64,000 nucleotides of DNA, from positions 124,001 through 188,000 of the forward strand of contig CAWIMC010000013.1 of NCBI GenBank assembly GCA_963837005.1. The letters run 5' to 3'. The notes under the pieces are model-generated. The model did no database searches. It saw nothing but the letters and a program-made list of their open reading frames with translations, and had not been told where the DNA came from. This document shows positions 54,136 to 63,300 of the stretch, piece by piece (the first letter of the stretch is position 1; the number at the start of each line of letters is the position of its first letter). Both the position numbers and the translations under genes were made by a program. The DNA is from CALDTK01 sp963837005 (GTDB lineage Bacteria; Bacteroidota; Bacteroidia; Chitinophagales; Saprospiraceae).

Positions 54136-54702
54136 ATGACTCAATACGAAGTCACGTTCATCGTCGATCCGGTGCTGTCGGGCGAAGAATCGAAGTCGGC
54201 AGCGAAGACCTACCAGGACATGCTCACCAACAACGGGGGCACCATCGTCAACGTCGATGAGATCGGCCTGCGGAGTCTCGCCTACCCGATCAACAAGCGC
54301 ACCACCGGCGTCTACTACTGCGTCGAGTTCCAGGCCCCAGGCACGGTTATCGACCCGCTCGAACTGGCCATGCGCCGCGACGAGCGCATCATGCGCTCGC
54401 TGATCGTCAAGCTCGACAAGTTCGGCATCAAGTACAACGAGGACAAGCGCAACGGTAAGATCGGCCTCAAGCGCGAGCGCGTCGAGAACGAAGTCGACGA
54501 ACTCACCGACAACGCCGATGGCGTTGCCGCCGCCAAACCAGCGCCCGCTGGTTCGGGCCTCAAGCCCCAGGCCGCCGTCGCCGCCGAGACCGTCCCCAAC
54601 GCCATGGCGAAGACCGACAAGACCCTAGAGGAGGCCGAGGCCCCCATCGACGAGGTCAAGGCTCCGTCCACCATCCAGGCTGAAGACCAGGCACCCGCCT
54701 AG
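54136..54702 (+). CDS. rpsF: 30S ribosomal protein S6 with long C-terminal extension
   Basis: 188 residues. The S6 core is residues 1-95: YEVTFIVDPVLSGEES, GLRSLAYPINKRTTGVYYCVEFQA and LELAMRRDERIMRSLIVKLDKF. After residue 110 a low-complexity Ala/Glu/Lys/Pro tail of about 75 residues follows, absent from short S6 proteins. First gene of rpsF-rpsR-rplI; ssb is not in between. S6 binds the central domain of 16S rRNA with S18. Confidence 0.95.
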   Translation: MTQYEVTFIVDPVLSGEESKSAAKTYQDMLTNNGGTIVNVDEIGLRSLAYPINKRTTGVYYCVEFQAPGTVIDPLELAMRRDERIMRSLIVKLDKFGIKYNEDKRNGKIGLKRERVENEVDELTDNADGVAAAKPAPAGSGLKPQAAVAAETVPNAMAKTDKTLEEAEAPIDEVKAPSTIQAEDQAPA

Positions 54703-54739
54703 TCCCCACCCCCTCCCTCACTACTACAATTAGCATATC

Positions 54740-55006
54740 ATGGCATCCCGCGACGATATTAAATTTCTGTCCAATCCCAAGATTGGCCGCAAGAAGAGCA
54801 AGTACTGCCGTTTCACGAAGTACGACATCAAGTACATCGACTACAAGGACGCTGAGTTCCTAGGCCAGTTCGTCAACGAGCAAGGCAAGGTTCTCCCGCG
54901 CCGCATCACCGGCAACAGCCTCAAGTGGCAACGCCGCGTGTCCACCGCCGTCAAGCGCGCCCGCATCCTGGCGTACATGCCGTTCGTCACCGACCAGTAC
55001 AAATAA
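54740..55006 (+). CDS. rpsR: 30S ribosomal protein S18
   Basis: 88 residues, complete. YCRFTKYDIKYIDYKDAEFLGQFV and GKVLPRRITGNSLKWQRRVSTAVKRARILAYMPFV are diagnostic. Partner of S6 on the small subunit. 37 bases after rpsF. No mini-hairpin. Confidence 0.97.
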   Translation: MASRDDIKFLSNPKIGRKKSKYCRFTKYDIKYIDYKDAEFLGQFVNEQGKVLPRRITGNSLKWQRRVSTAVKRARILAYMPFVTDQYK

Positions 55007-55034
55007 CCCACCCACCCCTTAATCCCCTTCTACC

Positions 55035-55481
55035 ATGGACATTATCCTCCTAGAGAACATCGACAAGGTGGGTGACAAGCACGAAGTAGTCTCCGTCAAG
55101 GCTGGCTACGCGCGCAACTCCCTCATCCCCACCGGCAAGGCCATCATCGCCAACGCCGCCAACACCAAGCGCCTCAACCACCTCCGCAGCCTCGACGAGG
55201 CCCGCGAAGGCCAGCGCCTCAATGAGTACAAGGAAATCATCGAGAAGCTCAAGGGCCAGTCCCTACGCATCCCGATGAAAGCCGGTGCCAACGGCAAGAT
55301 CTTCGGCTCGGTCACCAACGTGCAGCTCGCACAGGCCCTGCGGGAGCAGTTCGAGGTCGACCTCGAGCGCCGCAAGATTGAAGTCGACGAGGAGATCAAA
55401 ACCCTCGGCAGCTACGTCGCCAAGCTCAACTTGCACAAGGAAGTGCAGGGCGAGATCGCGTTCGAGCTCGTGGAGGACTAG
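55035..55481 (+). CDS. rplI: 50S ribosomal protein L9
   Basis: 148 residues, complete. MDIILLENIDKVGDKHEVVSVKAGYARNSLIP is the N-terminal rRNA-binding domain; the long connecting helix runs about 42-75, and GANGKIFGSVTNVQLAQAL with NLHKEVQGEIAFELVED form the C-terminal domain. Followed by a terminator. Confidence 0.97.
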   Translation: MDIILLENIDKVGDKHEVVSVKAGYARNSLIPTGKAIIANAANTKRLNHLRSLDEAREGQRLNEYKEIIEKLKGQSLRIPMKAGANGKIFGSVTNVQLAQALREQFEVDLERRKIEVDEEIKTLGSYVAKLNLHKEVQGEIAFELVED

Positions 55482-55535
55482 GCTAGGCTACACCCCGCAC
55501 GTCTGTCCCGCAAACCGGTGGATTGTAGGAGAAGA

Positions 55536-55566
55536 GGCCCCGCCCGGCATAGCCAGGCGGGGCCTT
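55536..55566 (+). terminator. Terminator hairpin after rplI
   Basis: A perfect 9-base GC stem (GGCCCCGCC with GGCGGGGCC) around an 11-base loop. The T-run after it is weak (TTC), so it may work as a processing barrier as much as a terminator. Confidence 0.65.
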
Positions 55567-55582
55567 CGTGCGTTATAGCGGC

Positions 55583-58036
55583 ATGCCCGCCACCGTCACT
55601 GCTCAAAGCACCATTTATTCCCCCGCCGTCCGCGCCCTCCTGCCGCTACTTTACGTCGCCTGGGCCGACCGCAGCCTTTCCCGCGCCGAGCTAGACCTCG
55701 TCAAACAGAAAGTCTCTGCTCTCCCCTGGCTCAACAAGGCCGACCAGCAACTCCTCTTCCGCCTCGGCGACCCGCGCCAGCCGCCCACGCAAGAGCAGTT
55801 CGAGGAGTGGGGCCGTATGCTCCACGAGGGCGCCGCCTCTCTCGACCGCGAAGACCGCGAGAGCCTCGCCGAACTAGGGGCCGAGATGGCCGCCCGCGCC
55901 GATGACGCCAGTCCTTTTCAGGCAGCTCCCCGTAGGGGGCCTGCCCTGAGCGAAGCCGAATGGGCCAAAACTCAGGAGCGCGACGAAGCCATCGCGGCCC
56001 TCCGCGAACTAGAGTCCCTCCTCGGACCCGTAGACCAGCGCACCATCGCGAGCGTCTTCCCTCCCGCCAGCGACGGTGACGACAGCGCTGCAGGCACCCC
56101 GAAGTACACCTTCGACGTGGAGGCCATGAAGCGCGTCCTCGACGATAAATACCCGGACTTTCGCGACGAGCTGCGGGCGCTGCTTAGCTCGCCCGCCTTC
56201 GCGTACTCCGATGCGCCCGACAAGGAGTCGCAACGCGAGTGGACCCGCCAGCGCGTACATGATCTGGCGGAGCGTGGCTACGGCGCACTTGCTTTACCCA
56301 AAGAGTACGGCGGCCAGGACGATTTCGGTCGCTACTCCGTGGTCTTCGAGATGCTCGGCTATCACGACGGCTCGCTCGCCATCAAGTTCGGTGTGCAGTT
56401 CGGCCTCTGGGCCGGGAGCGTCGCCAACCTCGGGACCGCAGCACACCACGACCGTTGGCTAAAAGCCGCTGGCACCGGTGAACTCCAAGGCTGCTTCGCG
56501 ATGACCGAGACGGGGCACGGCTCAAACGTCCGTGGCTTGGAGACGACCATCACTTACCATTCAGGCGCTGATAGCCTCGAAGTACACACGCCGCACTGGG
56601 GCGCCGGCAAGGAGTACATCGGTAATGCCTTGGATGGGGAGTTTGCGACGGTCTTTGGGCAGCTTATCGTGGACGGGGTTTCGCAGGGCGTACACGCGGT
56701 GGTGGTGCCACTACGCAGTGGCGTCTTTAGCAGTGAAAATGCCAAGCTGAATACGAGCCAGAACGCAGGTAAAAATGGCGTCTCGAAGGACATCGAGAGC
56801 ACCGCTGCCGGCCAACTCCTCCCCGGCATTACCGTCGAAGACTCGGGCTACAAGATGGGCCTCAATGGCGTCGATAATGGGCGCATCTGGTTCGATCACG
56901 TCACCGTGCCACGTGAGAATTTGCTCGACAAGTACGGCGGCATCGACGCGGACGGCAAGTACCACTCCTCCATCGAGAATCCCGACAAGCGCTTCTTCAC
57001 GATGCTCGGCACCTTGGTCGGCGGGCGAGTATGCGTCCCGCGGGCGGGTTTGAGTGCCGCCAAGGCGGGGCTGGCCATCGCCATCAACTACGGTTTGCGC
57101 AGACGCCAGTTTGCGGCCGGCCCCATGCTGCCAGAGACGCTGCTGCTCGACTACCCGAGTCACCAGCGACGCCTGTTGCCGGTTTTGGCGAAAGCCTACG
57201 CCCTCGACGCCGCCCTCGACTGGCTCAACGCCCGCTACGCCGAGCGCACGCCCGACACCATGCGCGAACTCGAGAGCCAGGCCGCCGGACTCAAAGCTTA
57301 CGCTACTTGGTACACGACCGAGACGCTGCAAGTCGTGCGCGAGGCCTGCGGCGGGAAGGGCTATCTACTCGACAATCGCATCGGACAGCGCAAGGGCGAC
57401 ACCGAGATCTACACTACGTTCGAGGGCGACAACACCGTGCTATGCTATCTCGTGGCTCGCTCGCTGTTGACGAAGTTCCAGCAGAGCTTCAATGAGGATG
57501 GAGCCTTTGGAGTCCTGCGGTTTGCGGCCAGTCGCGTCACGAGTCAATTCACGGACCTCAACCCCGTGGCTGTCCGCAATACTGATTCGGAGCACCTCCG
57601 CTCGAAAGACTTCTTGCAGGCGGCTTTCCGCTTTCGGGAAGAGCGCATGGTCTACTCCGTTGCACAGCGCATCCGGCGCAAGATCAAGGGCGGGATGTCG
57701 AGTGGGGAGGCCTTCGTACAGATCCAGACGCAACTCAAAGACCTAGCCTTGGCCTACGTCGAGCGCCTTACGTTCGATAAGTTTTGCGAAAGCATAGCCG
57801 CGCAGCAGGACGACGAACTCAAGGAGGTACAGAAGCTGCTCTCCTCGCTCTACGGCCTGCATGCCATTGAGCGGGACAAAGGCTGGTTTTTCGAGTACGA
57901 GTTCTTGACGCCCGCCAAATCAAAGGCCATCCGCCGCGAGGTCGAAGTGCTCTGCGCCGAACTGAGGCCGCATGCCGCCGGTCTCGTCGACGCCTTCGGC
58001 ATCCCGCGAGAGGTGTTGGGCGCACGGATTGTGTGA
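55583..58036 (+). CDS. Acyl-CoA dehydrogenase/oxidase with N-terminal TerB-like domain
   Basis: 817 residues from the ATG at 55583. Residues 10-100 (LLPLLYVAWADRSLSRAELDLVKQKV) look like a TerB-type helical domain. Then the acyl-CoA oxidase-like body: YGALALPKEYGG, GCFAMTETGHGSNVRGLETT (FAD-binding strand), KMGLNGVDNGRIWFDHVTVPRENLL, EACGGKGYLLDNRIGQRKGDTEIYTTFEGDNTVLCY and a C-terminal ACOX domain to 58036. It should oxidise acyl-CoA to trans-2-enoyl-CoA with FAD, passing electrons to ETF or oxygen. Length and C-terminal domain favour the oxidase-like group. Mini-hairpins at 57182 (VLAKA) and 57781 (short form). Confidence 0.88.
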   Translation: MPATVTAQSTIYSPAVRALLPLLYVAWADRSLSRAELDLVKQKVSALPWLNKADQQLLFRLGDPRQPPTQEQFEEWGRMLHEGAASLDREDRESLAELGAEMAARADDASPFQAAPRRGPALSEAEWAKTQERDEAIAALRELESLLGPVDQRTIASVFPPASDGDDSAAGTPKYTFDVEAMKRVLDDKYPDFRDELRALLSSPAFAYSDAPDKESQREWTRQRVHDLAERGYGALALPKEYGGQDDFGRYSVVFEMLGYHDGSLAIKFGVQFGLWAGSVANLGTAAHHDRWLKAAGTGELQGCFAMTETGHGSNVRGLETTITYHSGADSLEVHTPHWGAGKEYIGNALDGEFATVFGQLIVDGVSQGVHAVVVPLRSGVFSSENAKLNTSQNAGKNGVSKDIESTAAGQLLPGITVEDSGYKMGLNGVDNGRIWFDHVTVPRENLLDKYGGIDADGKYHSSIENPDKRFFTMLGTLVGGRVCVPRAGLSAAKAGLAIAINYGLRRRQFAAGPMLPETLLLDYPSHQRRLLPVLAKAYALDAALDWLNARYAERTPDTMRELESQAAGLKAYATWYTTETLQVVREACGGKGYLLDNRIGQRKGDTEIYTTFEGDNTVLCYLVARSLLTKFQQSFNEDGAFGVLRFAASRVTSQFTDLNPVAVRNTDSEHLRSKDFLQAAFRFREERMVYSVAQRIRRKIKGGMSSGEAFVQIQTQLKDLALAYVERLTFDKFCESIAAQQDDELKEVQKLLSSLYGLHAIERDKGWFFEYEFLTPAKSKAIRREVEVLCAELRPHAAGLVDAFGIPREVLGARIV

Positions 58037-58150
58037 CGGCACACGATGACCTACCCGATAGCCTGTACACCAACCGGGGGAGAGCGCCGGGCCAGCGCAG
58101 GATAGCTATAGATCCGAGGTTTGGGACACACACGAAGTCTCACACTACTC

Positions 58151-58954
58151 ATGCTCACTCGCGCCTTACTCGTCCTCACTTTCACGGCCGCTTCCTCCTT
58201 CGCTGCCCTTGGTCACGCTCAAACGATCGGAGCTGCATCGGACCTCGACTACGCCATCCTCCTCGGCATCAGTGAGGCAGTTGAGGCGGACCTTGTCTTC
58301 GATGCGGTCGCCAATACCCACGCCCGTCACGCTGAATCTCGCGAGCAGCAAACGCTGTGCGCCGAGCACCTCCCCGCCGTGCCCACCTTTGCGGAAGCAA
58401 ACACTCAGGAGACGCCCGAGCTCTCTCGCCTCGTTCAGCTCGCTACCGCACACCGGCTCCGCGGAGAAACCATCGAAGCGGCTGCCTACTATGCGCAAGT
58501 CGTTCAGCTTTCGCCAAAACCTATTCACCTGCATTTCTTCGCCGAGTGCGCACGCACGAATGGCGACAGGATGCTCGCTGATCGTCTGGCCCAGAAGTAT
58601 GCTGTCGCACGGGTAACCGCCACCGAGGCACCTATCGCGAGACCATCGACGAAGCCTGTCCGCCTGGCCGGTGTCATCACCCACGCCACCACCGGAACGC
58701 CCTTGCGCGGAGTTTCGGTCCGCGTCTTAGACCCGATAAGCCTCAGGGAGCACAGCGCTATCACTGATGCCAACGGCCTTTTTGTCGTTGATGGCCTCAC
58801 TTCGGGGGCGACGCTTACGCTCCAGGCTAGCCTAACTGATTTCGTTGTCGACCAACACGAACTCTTGCTGGACGCCGCCCAGACCTCCAGCACGCCTATC
58901 GTCGGTATGCGGATCTACCTCCAGCCAGACAACCCGACGGTAGCTATCAATTGA
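58151..58954 (+). CDS. Secreted protein with carboxypeptidase-regulatory-like domain
   Basis: 267 residues from the ATG at 58151. Signal peptide ends ALGHAQ. A helical, TPR-like middle (HRLRGETIEAAAYYAQVVQLSP) is followed by a CarboxypepD_reg-like beta domain at about 173-260: RLAGVITHATTGTPLRGVSVRVLDP, AITDANGLFVVDGL and ATLTLQASLTDF. Such domains sit on surface and periplasmic proteins as binding modules. The mini-hairpin at 58506 encodes LSPK and has a G-T wobble in the stem. Confidence 0.75.
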   Translation: MLTRALLVLTFTAASSFAALGHAQTIGAASDLDYAILLGISEAVEADLVFDAVANTHARHAESREQQTLCAEHLPAVPTFAEANTQETPELSRLVQLATAHRLRGETIEAAAYYAQVVQLSPKPIHLHFFAECARTNGDRMLADRLAQKYAVARVTATEAPIARPSTKPVRLAGVITHATTGTPLRGVSVRVLDPISLREHSAITDANGLFVVDGLTSGATLTLQASLTDFVVDQHELLLDAAQTSSTPIVGMRIYLQPDNPTVAIN

Positions 58955-58971
58955 AGGAAAGCGCGAACCGC

Positions 58972-59193
58972 TTACTCTACGATCTCGTAATCGATGTCGT
59001 GCTTCCGGAAGGCGCGGTAAGCGCTGCTCACGTTCGCATCCATCACCTCCAGTTCGATCTCCGAACCCTCTAACAGGAAGCCTGCCTGCTCGGTGGCGTC
59101 ACCAGAGCTTAAGGCGGCATGCTCCTCGAACACCTTCGCGATGGCGCGGCGATCGGGCTTGTGGGCAGAGCAGGATAAAAGTCGAACGGTCAT
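58972..59193 (-). CDS. Small conserved-looking protein of unknown function
   Basis: 73 residues: TVRLLSCSAHKPDRRAIAKVFEEHAALSSG, FLLEGSEIELEVMDANVSSAYRAFRKHDIDYEIVE. The alternation of strands and helices suggests a small alpha/beta fold similar in style to DUF2007 signal-transduction-like proteins. No signal peptide. The Lacal_2735-type gene lies 32 bases upstream on the same strand. Confidence 0.6.
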   Translation of the reverse strand: MTVRLLSCSAHKPDRRAIAKVFEEHAALSSGDATEQAGFLLEGSEIELEVMDANVSSAYRAFRKHDIDYEIVE

Positions 59194-59225
59194 AGCGGAA
59201 GGAACTCTTGGTTGGGGGGCCTAAT

Positions 59226-59405
59226 TTACTTCTCTCCAGCTGCCTGCAAGGCCAGAATCCGCTGCTCTACGTCAGCGGCTTCGGCGGTCTTGGCATCGGC
59301 GGCCGTTCGGTCGGACTTCGACAGGTCGAAAGCATCCTTAAGGAGCTTAGCGTGCTGCTCCCTGAGCTTATCGATTTCTGATTTCTTGCTGAAGAGTCCA
59401 AACAT
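59226..59405 (-). CDS. Lacal_2735-type small protein
   Basis: 59 residues, short enough to be missed by length filters. MFGLFSKKSEIDKLREQHAKLLKDAF, then DLSKSDRTAADAKTAEAADVEQRILAL: the family pattern of a short FGLF-KK start and a charged helical hairpin, common as a small gene in Bacteroidota. Function unknown. The start is the ATG at 59405, 50 bases downstream of the cryptochrome stop on the same strand. Confidence 0.75.
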   Translation of the reverse strand: MFGLFSKKSEIDKLREQHAKLLKDAFDLSKSDRTAADAKTAEAADVEQRILALQAAGEK

Positions 59406-59454
59406 ACTCGTCTAACCACTTAGCAATTTTAAGGTTCGCCACCTGTCGTTACGG

Positions 59455-61047
59455 TCAGTCGGAAGCTGGCCTCTCAGCAGCTGACTCCGTTGTCGGAGTC
59501 GACTTTTTTGCCGACGCCTTGCGCTTTCTCGGCTTCAGAGGCTTGTCGCCGTCGGGGCCGAGGATGCGCTTCAGGGCCCACTGCCACTTGTCCTTGACCT
59601 CCGGCGGGCGGGCATAGTCCTTTGGCACCTCCAAGCCGCGCTCAACCAGACCAGCGTCGTCGAGGCCGAACCAACCTTGGACCAGCGGCGCAGGAAGTGA
59701 TTTTAGCTCGGGGATCCACTCGTAGACGTAGGCCCCGTCCGCATCGTACTTGCGGCCCTGCCAGATGGGATTGGTCGGCCGCAACTCAGTAGCCTGGCTG
59801 CTCCAGTTGAGCCAGTTGCTTGCCACGTCGTAGTCGAGCAGGTAGCTCTCGAACCAGGCCGCACCCCAGGTCCACAACACCCCCTGATCGCGGCTCAGCC
59901 AACTCGCCGCGTTTACCCTGCCACGGTTGCTCATGAAGCCGGTCTCTCGCAACTCCCGCATGTGCGCGTCGAGAAAGGGGATGCCCGTGGTGCCGGTGGC
60001 CCAGCGCCGGAAGGTGTCCTCGTCACGCTTCCAGTCGTAGTCCTTCTTGCCGACGCCTTTCGGCCAAAACATCCGTCGCGGGTACTGCAGCGCCTTGATT
60101 TGGTAGTAGTCCCGCCAGATGAGCTCACGGATGATCCAGTAGGTGGAGGCGTTTTTCTTTACTTCGACTTCGTAGCGCTTCACCTCTCGCCAGACGTGAC
60201 GTGCACTCAGGCAGCCCTGTGCCAGGTAGGCGCTCCACTTGGAGGAGTAGTCCGCGCCCAGCGAGCGGTTGCGCGTCCATCGGTAGTTGGTGAGCTGTTC
60301 CGACTCGAAGGCGTAGTAGGCGAGTCGCGCCAGGCCCTCGGTCTCGCCGCCGGGATAGGCCCGGGTGTCGCTGTTGGCGATCTCGGCCTGTGTGTAGCCG
60401 AGGTCTTCTAGGCTCGGCAGGTCGCCGCGGTTGATGCCTTTGGGGAGGCCCGGCATTGTTTCGGGTGCCTGCACAGGTTCGCGCACGGGCGTAGTCTTCG
60501 TCACGCCGTGCCAAAAGTCCTTGAACTTACTCGGGTTATCGGCCGGGGGGAAGGGGATATCGTCGGGGTGGTAGACGCTCTTCTCCCAGATGACTTCGAG
60601 GGTAACGGGTTTTGGCGAAAGCCCCTCTAAAGTGCGCCCTACACGCCTGAAGAGTGCCTGCTCCTCACTGCCCGGCTGATCGTCGACGTAGACGGATAGC
60701 CCCTCGACGGGTCCGCTGCCGAAGTCCGCTCCGAGGGCGGCTTTCGCCAAAACCTGTAACACCTCCACCGGATCACCCCGCCGATACACGATTCCACTCC
60801 CCAGCGCCTCGAAGCGGGTCTGAAGATCAGTAAGGGATTCGAGGAGGAAGCGCGCGCGGTGCTCACCGACTTTACGGGTCTTGGCGTTGCCGACGGTCAG
60901 CTCCGCAAGCTCGGCAAGCGGGTCTTGGTCGGAGGGATCGAAGACGTAGATCGGTAAACAGTATTCGTGCCGTAGCGCCGCCGCCAGCACTGGATTGTCG
61001 TGCACGCGCAGGGCCGTGCGCAGCCATAGTATCGAAACGTCGCTCAC
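59455..61047 (-). CDS. DASH-family cryptochrome/photolyase
   Basis: 530 residues. Photolyase alpha/beta domain at 1-130 (SILWLRTALRVHDNPVLAAALRH; PIYVFDPSDQD), then the FAD domain: LGADYSSKWSAYLAQGCLSARHVW, ELIWRDYYQIKALQYPRRMFW, FLDAHMRELRETGFMSNRGRVNAASWLSRD and NWLNWSSQATELRPTNPIWQGRKYD. This matches CRY-DASH, which repairs cyclobutane pyrimidine dimers in single-stranded DNA with light. The C-terminal 30 residues are a basic Lys/Ser/Thr tail. Mini-hairpins at 60055, 60609 (LSPK) and 60739 (VLAKA). Confidence 0.92.
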   Translation of the reverse strand: MSDVSILWLRTALRVHDNPVLAAALRHEYCLPIYVFDPSDQDPLAELAELTVGNAKTRKVGEHRARFLLESLTDLQTRFEALGSGIVYRRGDPVEVLQVLAKAALGADFGSGPVEGLSVYVDDQPGSEEQALFRRVGRTLEGLSPKPVTLEVIWEKSVYHPDDIPFPPADNPSKFKDFWHGVTKTTPVREPVQAPETMPGLPKGINRGDLPSLEDLGYTQAEIANSDTRAYPGGETEGLARLAYYAFESEQLTNYRWTRNRSLGADYSSKWSAYLAQGCLSARHVWREVKRYEVEVKKNASTYWIIRELIWRDYYQIKALQYPRRMFWPKGVGKKDYDWKRDEDTFRRWATGTTGIPFLDAHMRELRETGFMSNRGRVNAASWLSRDQGVLWTWGAAWFESYLLDYDVASNWLNWSSQATELRPTNPIWQGRKYDADGAYVYEWIPELKSLPAPLVQGWFGLDDAGLVERGLEVPKDYARPPEVKDKWQWALKRILGPDGDKPLKPRKRKASAKKSTPTTESAAERPASD

Positions 61048-61238
61048 GGGTGAGGGAAGGCCTGACCGAAGTGCATTGTTTGTGGTAAGGGCGCCCGAGG
61101 CAACGACTCAATGGCGCGAAGGGGACCCGCTGAGAAGTCGTCTAACGCGCCCCCCGAGCCGTCGTAAAGCGGCAACGTCACAACCACACCGCAGGCCGTC
61201 ACAACCAGCGAGGCGTCACAACCGCGCTCCGCGCGTCA

Positions 61239-61967
61239 TCACCCCGCCTCCATCGTCTCGATCTGCTTCAAAACCTGCGCTGCGCGGATCAGGAAGTCGT
61301 CGTGGTGTCGGACGTACTCCCGCTGGCACATCAGCAACTTAGCCGCGTCGAGTGCGGCCGAACGTGGCATGATCTGTCGCGCCGCGATCGGGTGCAACCA
61401 AAACTCCTCGTTGCGCGAGCGCACGTAGTTGCCGTCGAAGTCGAAGTCCGCCACAACGCTCAGCTTCTTGAGGCTGAAGAGGTAGTTGGTCTCGTCGTTG
61501 ATCTCTTTCTGTAGGTCCAGAATCTGGATACGGTCGAACTCGATGCCCGAGCGCTCGCACAGAAAGAGGTCTCGCCGCCCGTCAAAGGTGTAGATCGTGT
61601 CGACGCGGTACTTGCGAAAGTTGTTGCCGAGGAAGCGCTTGACGTTGTTGCGCGTCATGCGGAGCTTGTTGAACGACTCCTGAAGGTCCTCCTCGCTCAT
61701 CTTGAACGTCTCGTCGTAGTCCTTGCGGCGGCGTGTACGCATGTTGACTACCGTGCGGTAGCGCTCCTGTGTGTGCCCGAGCTCGTTGACCTTCGTGTCG
61801 ACGGCCACGTAGTCGATGTCGGCATTGTTGGTCCAGCTCTCTAGAAAGATGCGCTTGGTGTCCGGCTCGAAGACGAGCAGCGCGATCTCGGAGATCGCGA
61901 AAAAATTTGGATAGCCCCCGTAGACGTTGCCGTACTTGAGCTCGAGGATGGCGAACTTGTTCTCCAC
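61239..61967 (-). CDS. Protein of unknown function, possible exonuclease-like fold
   Basis: 242 residues. N-terminal pattern FAILELKYGNVYGGYPNFFAISEIALLVFEPDTKRIFLES resembles the first strands of DEDD exonucleases, and DTIYTFDGRRDLFLCERSGIEFDRIQILDLQKEI resembles their middle part, but the acidic residues that bind metal are not all in place (ILELKYG instead of a D-E pair). It could be an inactive relative. Otherwise no family. No signal peptide. The 61048-61238 gap repeats GTCACAACC several times. Confidence 0.45.
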   Translation of the reverse strand: MENKFAILELKYGNVYGGYPNFFAISEIALLVFEPDTKRIFLESWTNNADIDYVAVDTKVNELGHTQERYRTVVNMRTRRRKDYDETFKMSEEDLQESFNKLRMTRNNVKRFLGNNFRKYRVDTIYTFDGRRDLFLCERSGIEFDRIQILDLQKEINDETNYLFSLKKLSVVADFDFDGNYVRSRNEEFWLHPIAARQIMPRSAALDAAKLLMCQREYVRHHDDFLIRAAQVLKQIETMEAG

Positions 61968-62071
61968 TGTGTGAGTGTGTTGTGCATTGCGGTTTAGCCC
62001 TCACTCCCCGGTTAGGACCAGCGAGTGGTGGGCATCAGCAACTTGGTTTTTCCCGAAGGATTTTGGTGCGG

Positions 62072-62079
62072 CGAAGGTA
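62072..62079 (-). promoter_or_regulatory. -7 box TACCTTCG upstream of the exonuclease-like gene
   Basis: One mismatch to TAnnTTTG; 105 bases before the start at 61967 on the minus strand, in the gap after the M29 gene. Confidence 0.35.
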
Positions 62080-62108
62080 CGCCCCGTCACGTTTACGTCT
62101 GGCCACAT

Positions 62109-63254
62109 TTAGAGGTTGCCTCCGCGGCGGCTTTCGGCTGCCCTCAGAAGTTCAAAGTCCAAGAACCGACCGTCGCGATACACGCACTCTGCGTCGGCGT
62201 ACACCTCTCCCCCGTCGCGCATCCCCGCCAGGAGGTCCCAGTGCACGCTCGACTCGTTCTTGCCGCCGCACTGGCGATAGCTCTGCCCGATGGCCATGTG
62301 CACCGTTCCGCCGATCTTCTCGTCGAAGAGCATGTTGCGCGTCAGGCGGTCGATGTCATAGTTGGTCCCGATGGCAGCCTCCCCGAAGCGTCGCGTACCC
62401 GGCAGCGAGAAGATGTGGTCCAGGTACTCCTGTCCGCGCTTGGCCTCCCAGCGCTGCACCTCGCCGCCTTTTACCCAGAGCGTCACGCCCTCCACGGTGT
62501 GCCCCTCGCGCACGGCCGGGTAGTCGAAGTGGATGACGCCCTCCACCGAGTCTTCCACCGGGCTCGTATAAATCTCGCCGCTCGGCATGTTGGTCTGCCC
62601 GTCGGAGTTGATCCACGTGCGGCCCTCGGTCGTGAAGGTGATGTCGGACGCGGCATTGCGGTAGCGGAACTTCGTACTCGCATTCATGCGGTCGGTGATG
62701 GCCTGCTGTCGTCGGCGCACCTCCAGCCAAGCCTCGTGCGGATCGGGCGCATCGAGTTTGCAAGCCCCGAACACAAAGGCCCGGTAGTCGGCCAGGCTCA
62801 TGCCGGCTTCCTGCGCGGAGGCCTGCGTAGGGTACTGGCAGAGGTTGCGTCGCAACTCCCGCGTGCCCGTCCGCCGGAAGTAGGTCTGGTTGAGGCCCGA
62901 GAGGGCCACCGCGCGGATCGCCTGTTTGTCGGCGGGAGCGCCGGCCATAGAGCGCAGATTGAAGGGGGCCTTGATCGAGAGATAGGCCTCGAACTCCTCA
63001 AAAGCCACGCGCTTTTGGGCGCTGATGTAAGCGAGTTGTGCCTCGCTGGCCGCATCGAGAAAGGTGCGTCCGCGACCATCCCAGGCCAGGTCTACCTCCA
63101 CGTGAGCACCGCGCTGGAGGGCCACGCGGTGGATCTCTACGACGAGGGGCAGGGCAAGGGTGGTCGTGCTCACGAAGAGCCGATCTCCCGCGGTGAGTTC
63201 GACGCAGTAGTCGACGAGGAGTTGGGCGTAACGGGCTTCGTAGGAGGTGTACAA
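62109..63254 (-). CDS. M29 family aminopeptidase (thermophilic aminopeptidase type)
   Basis: 381 residues. TNMPSGEIYTSPVEDSVEGVIHF (first metal glutamate), GTNYDIDRLTRNMLFDEKIGGTVHMAIGQSY (second glutamate and histidine) and SSVHWDLLAGMRDGGEVY (His and Asp ligands) are the M29 metal site. A cytosolic dimetal aminopeptidase. The start is a TTG at 63254. 46 bases lie between it and the FMN reductase stop upstream, so the two may be one transcript. No mini-hairpin. Confidence 0.9.
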   Translation of the reverse strand: MYTSYEARYAQLLVDYCVELTAGDRLFVSTTTLALPLVVEIHRVALQRGAHVEVDLAWDGRGRTFLDAASEAQLAYISAQKRVAFEEFEAYLSIKAPFNLRSMAGAPADKQAIRAVALSGLNQTYFRRTGTRELRRNLCQYPTQASAQEAGMSLADYRAFVFGACKLDAPDPHEAWLEVRRRQQAITDRMNASTKFRYRNAASDITFTTEGRTWINSDGQTNMPSGEIYTSPVEDSVEGVIHFDYPAVREGHTVEGVTLWVKGGEVQRWEAKRGQEYLDHIFSLPGTRRFGEAAIGTNYDIDRLTRNMLFDEKIGGTVHMAIGQSYRQCGGKNESSVHWDLLAGMRDGGEVYADAECVYRDGRFLDFELLRAAESRRGGNL

Positions 63255-63300
63255 GGGTAGGGGTTGTTAGGTGCGCGCGCTAAGGAGGTTCTGTTCGGCC

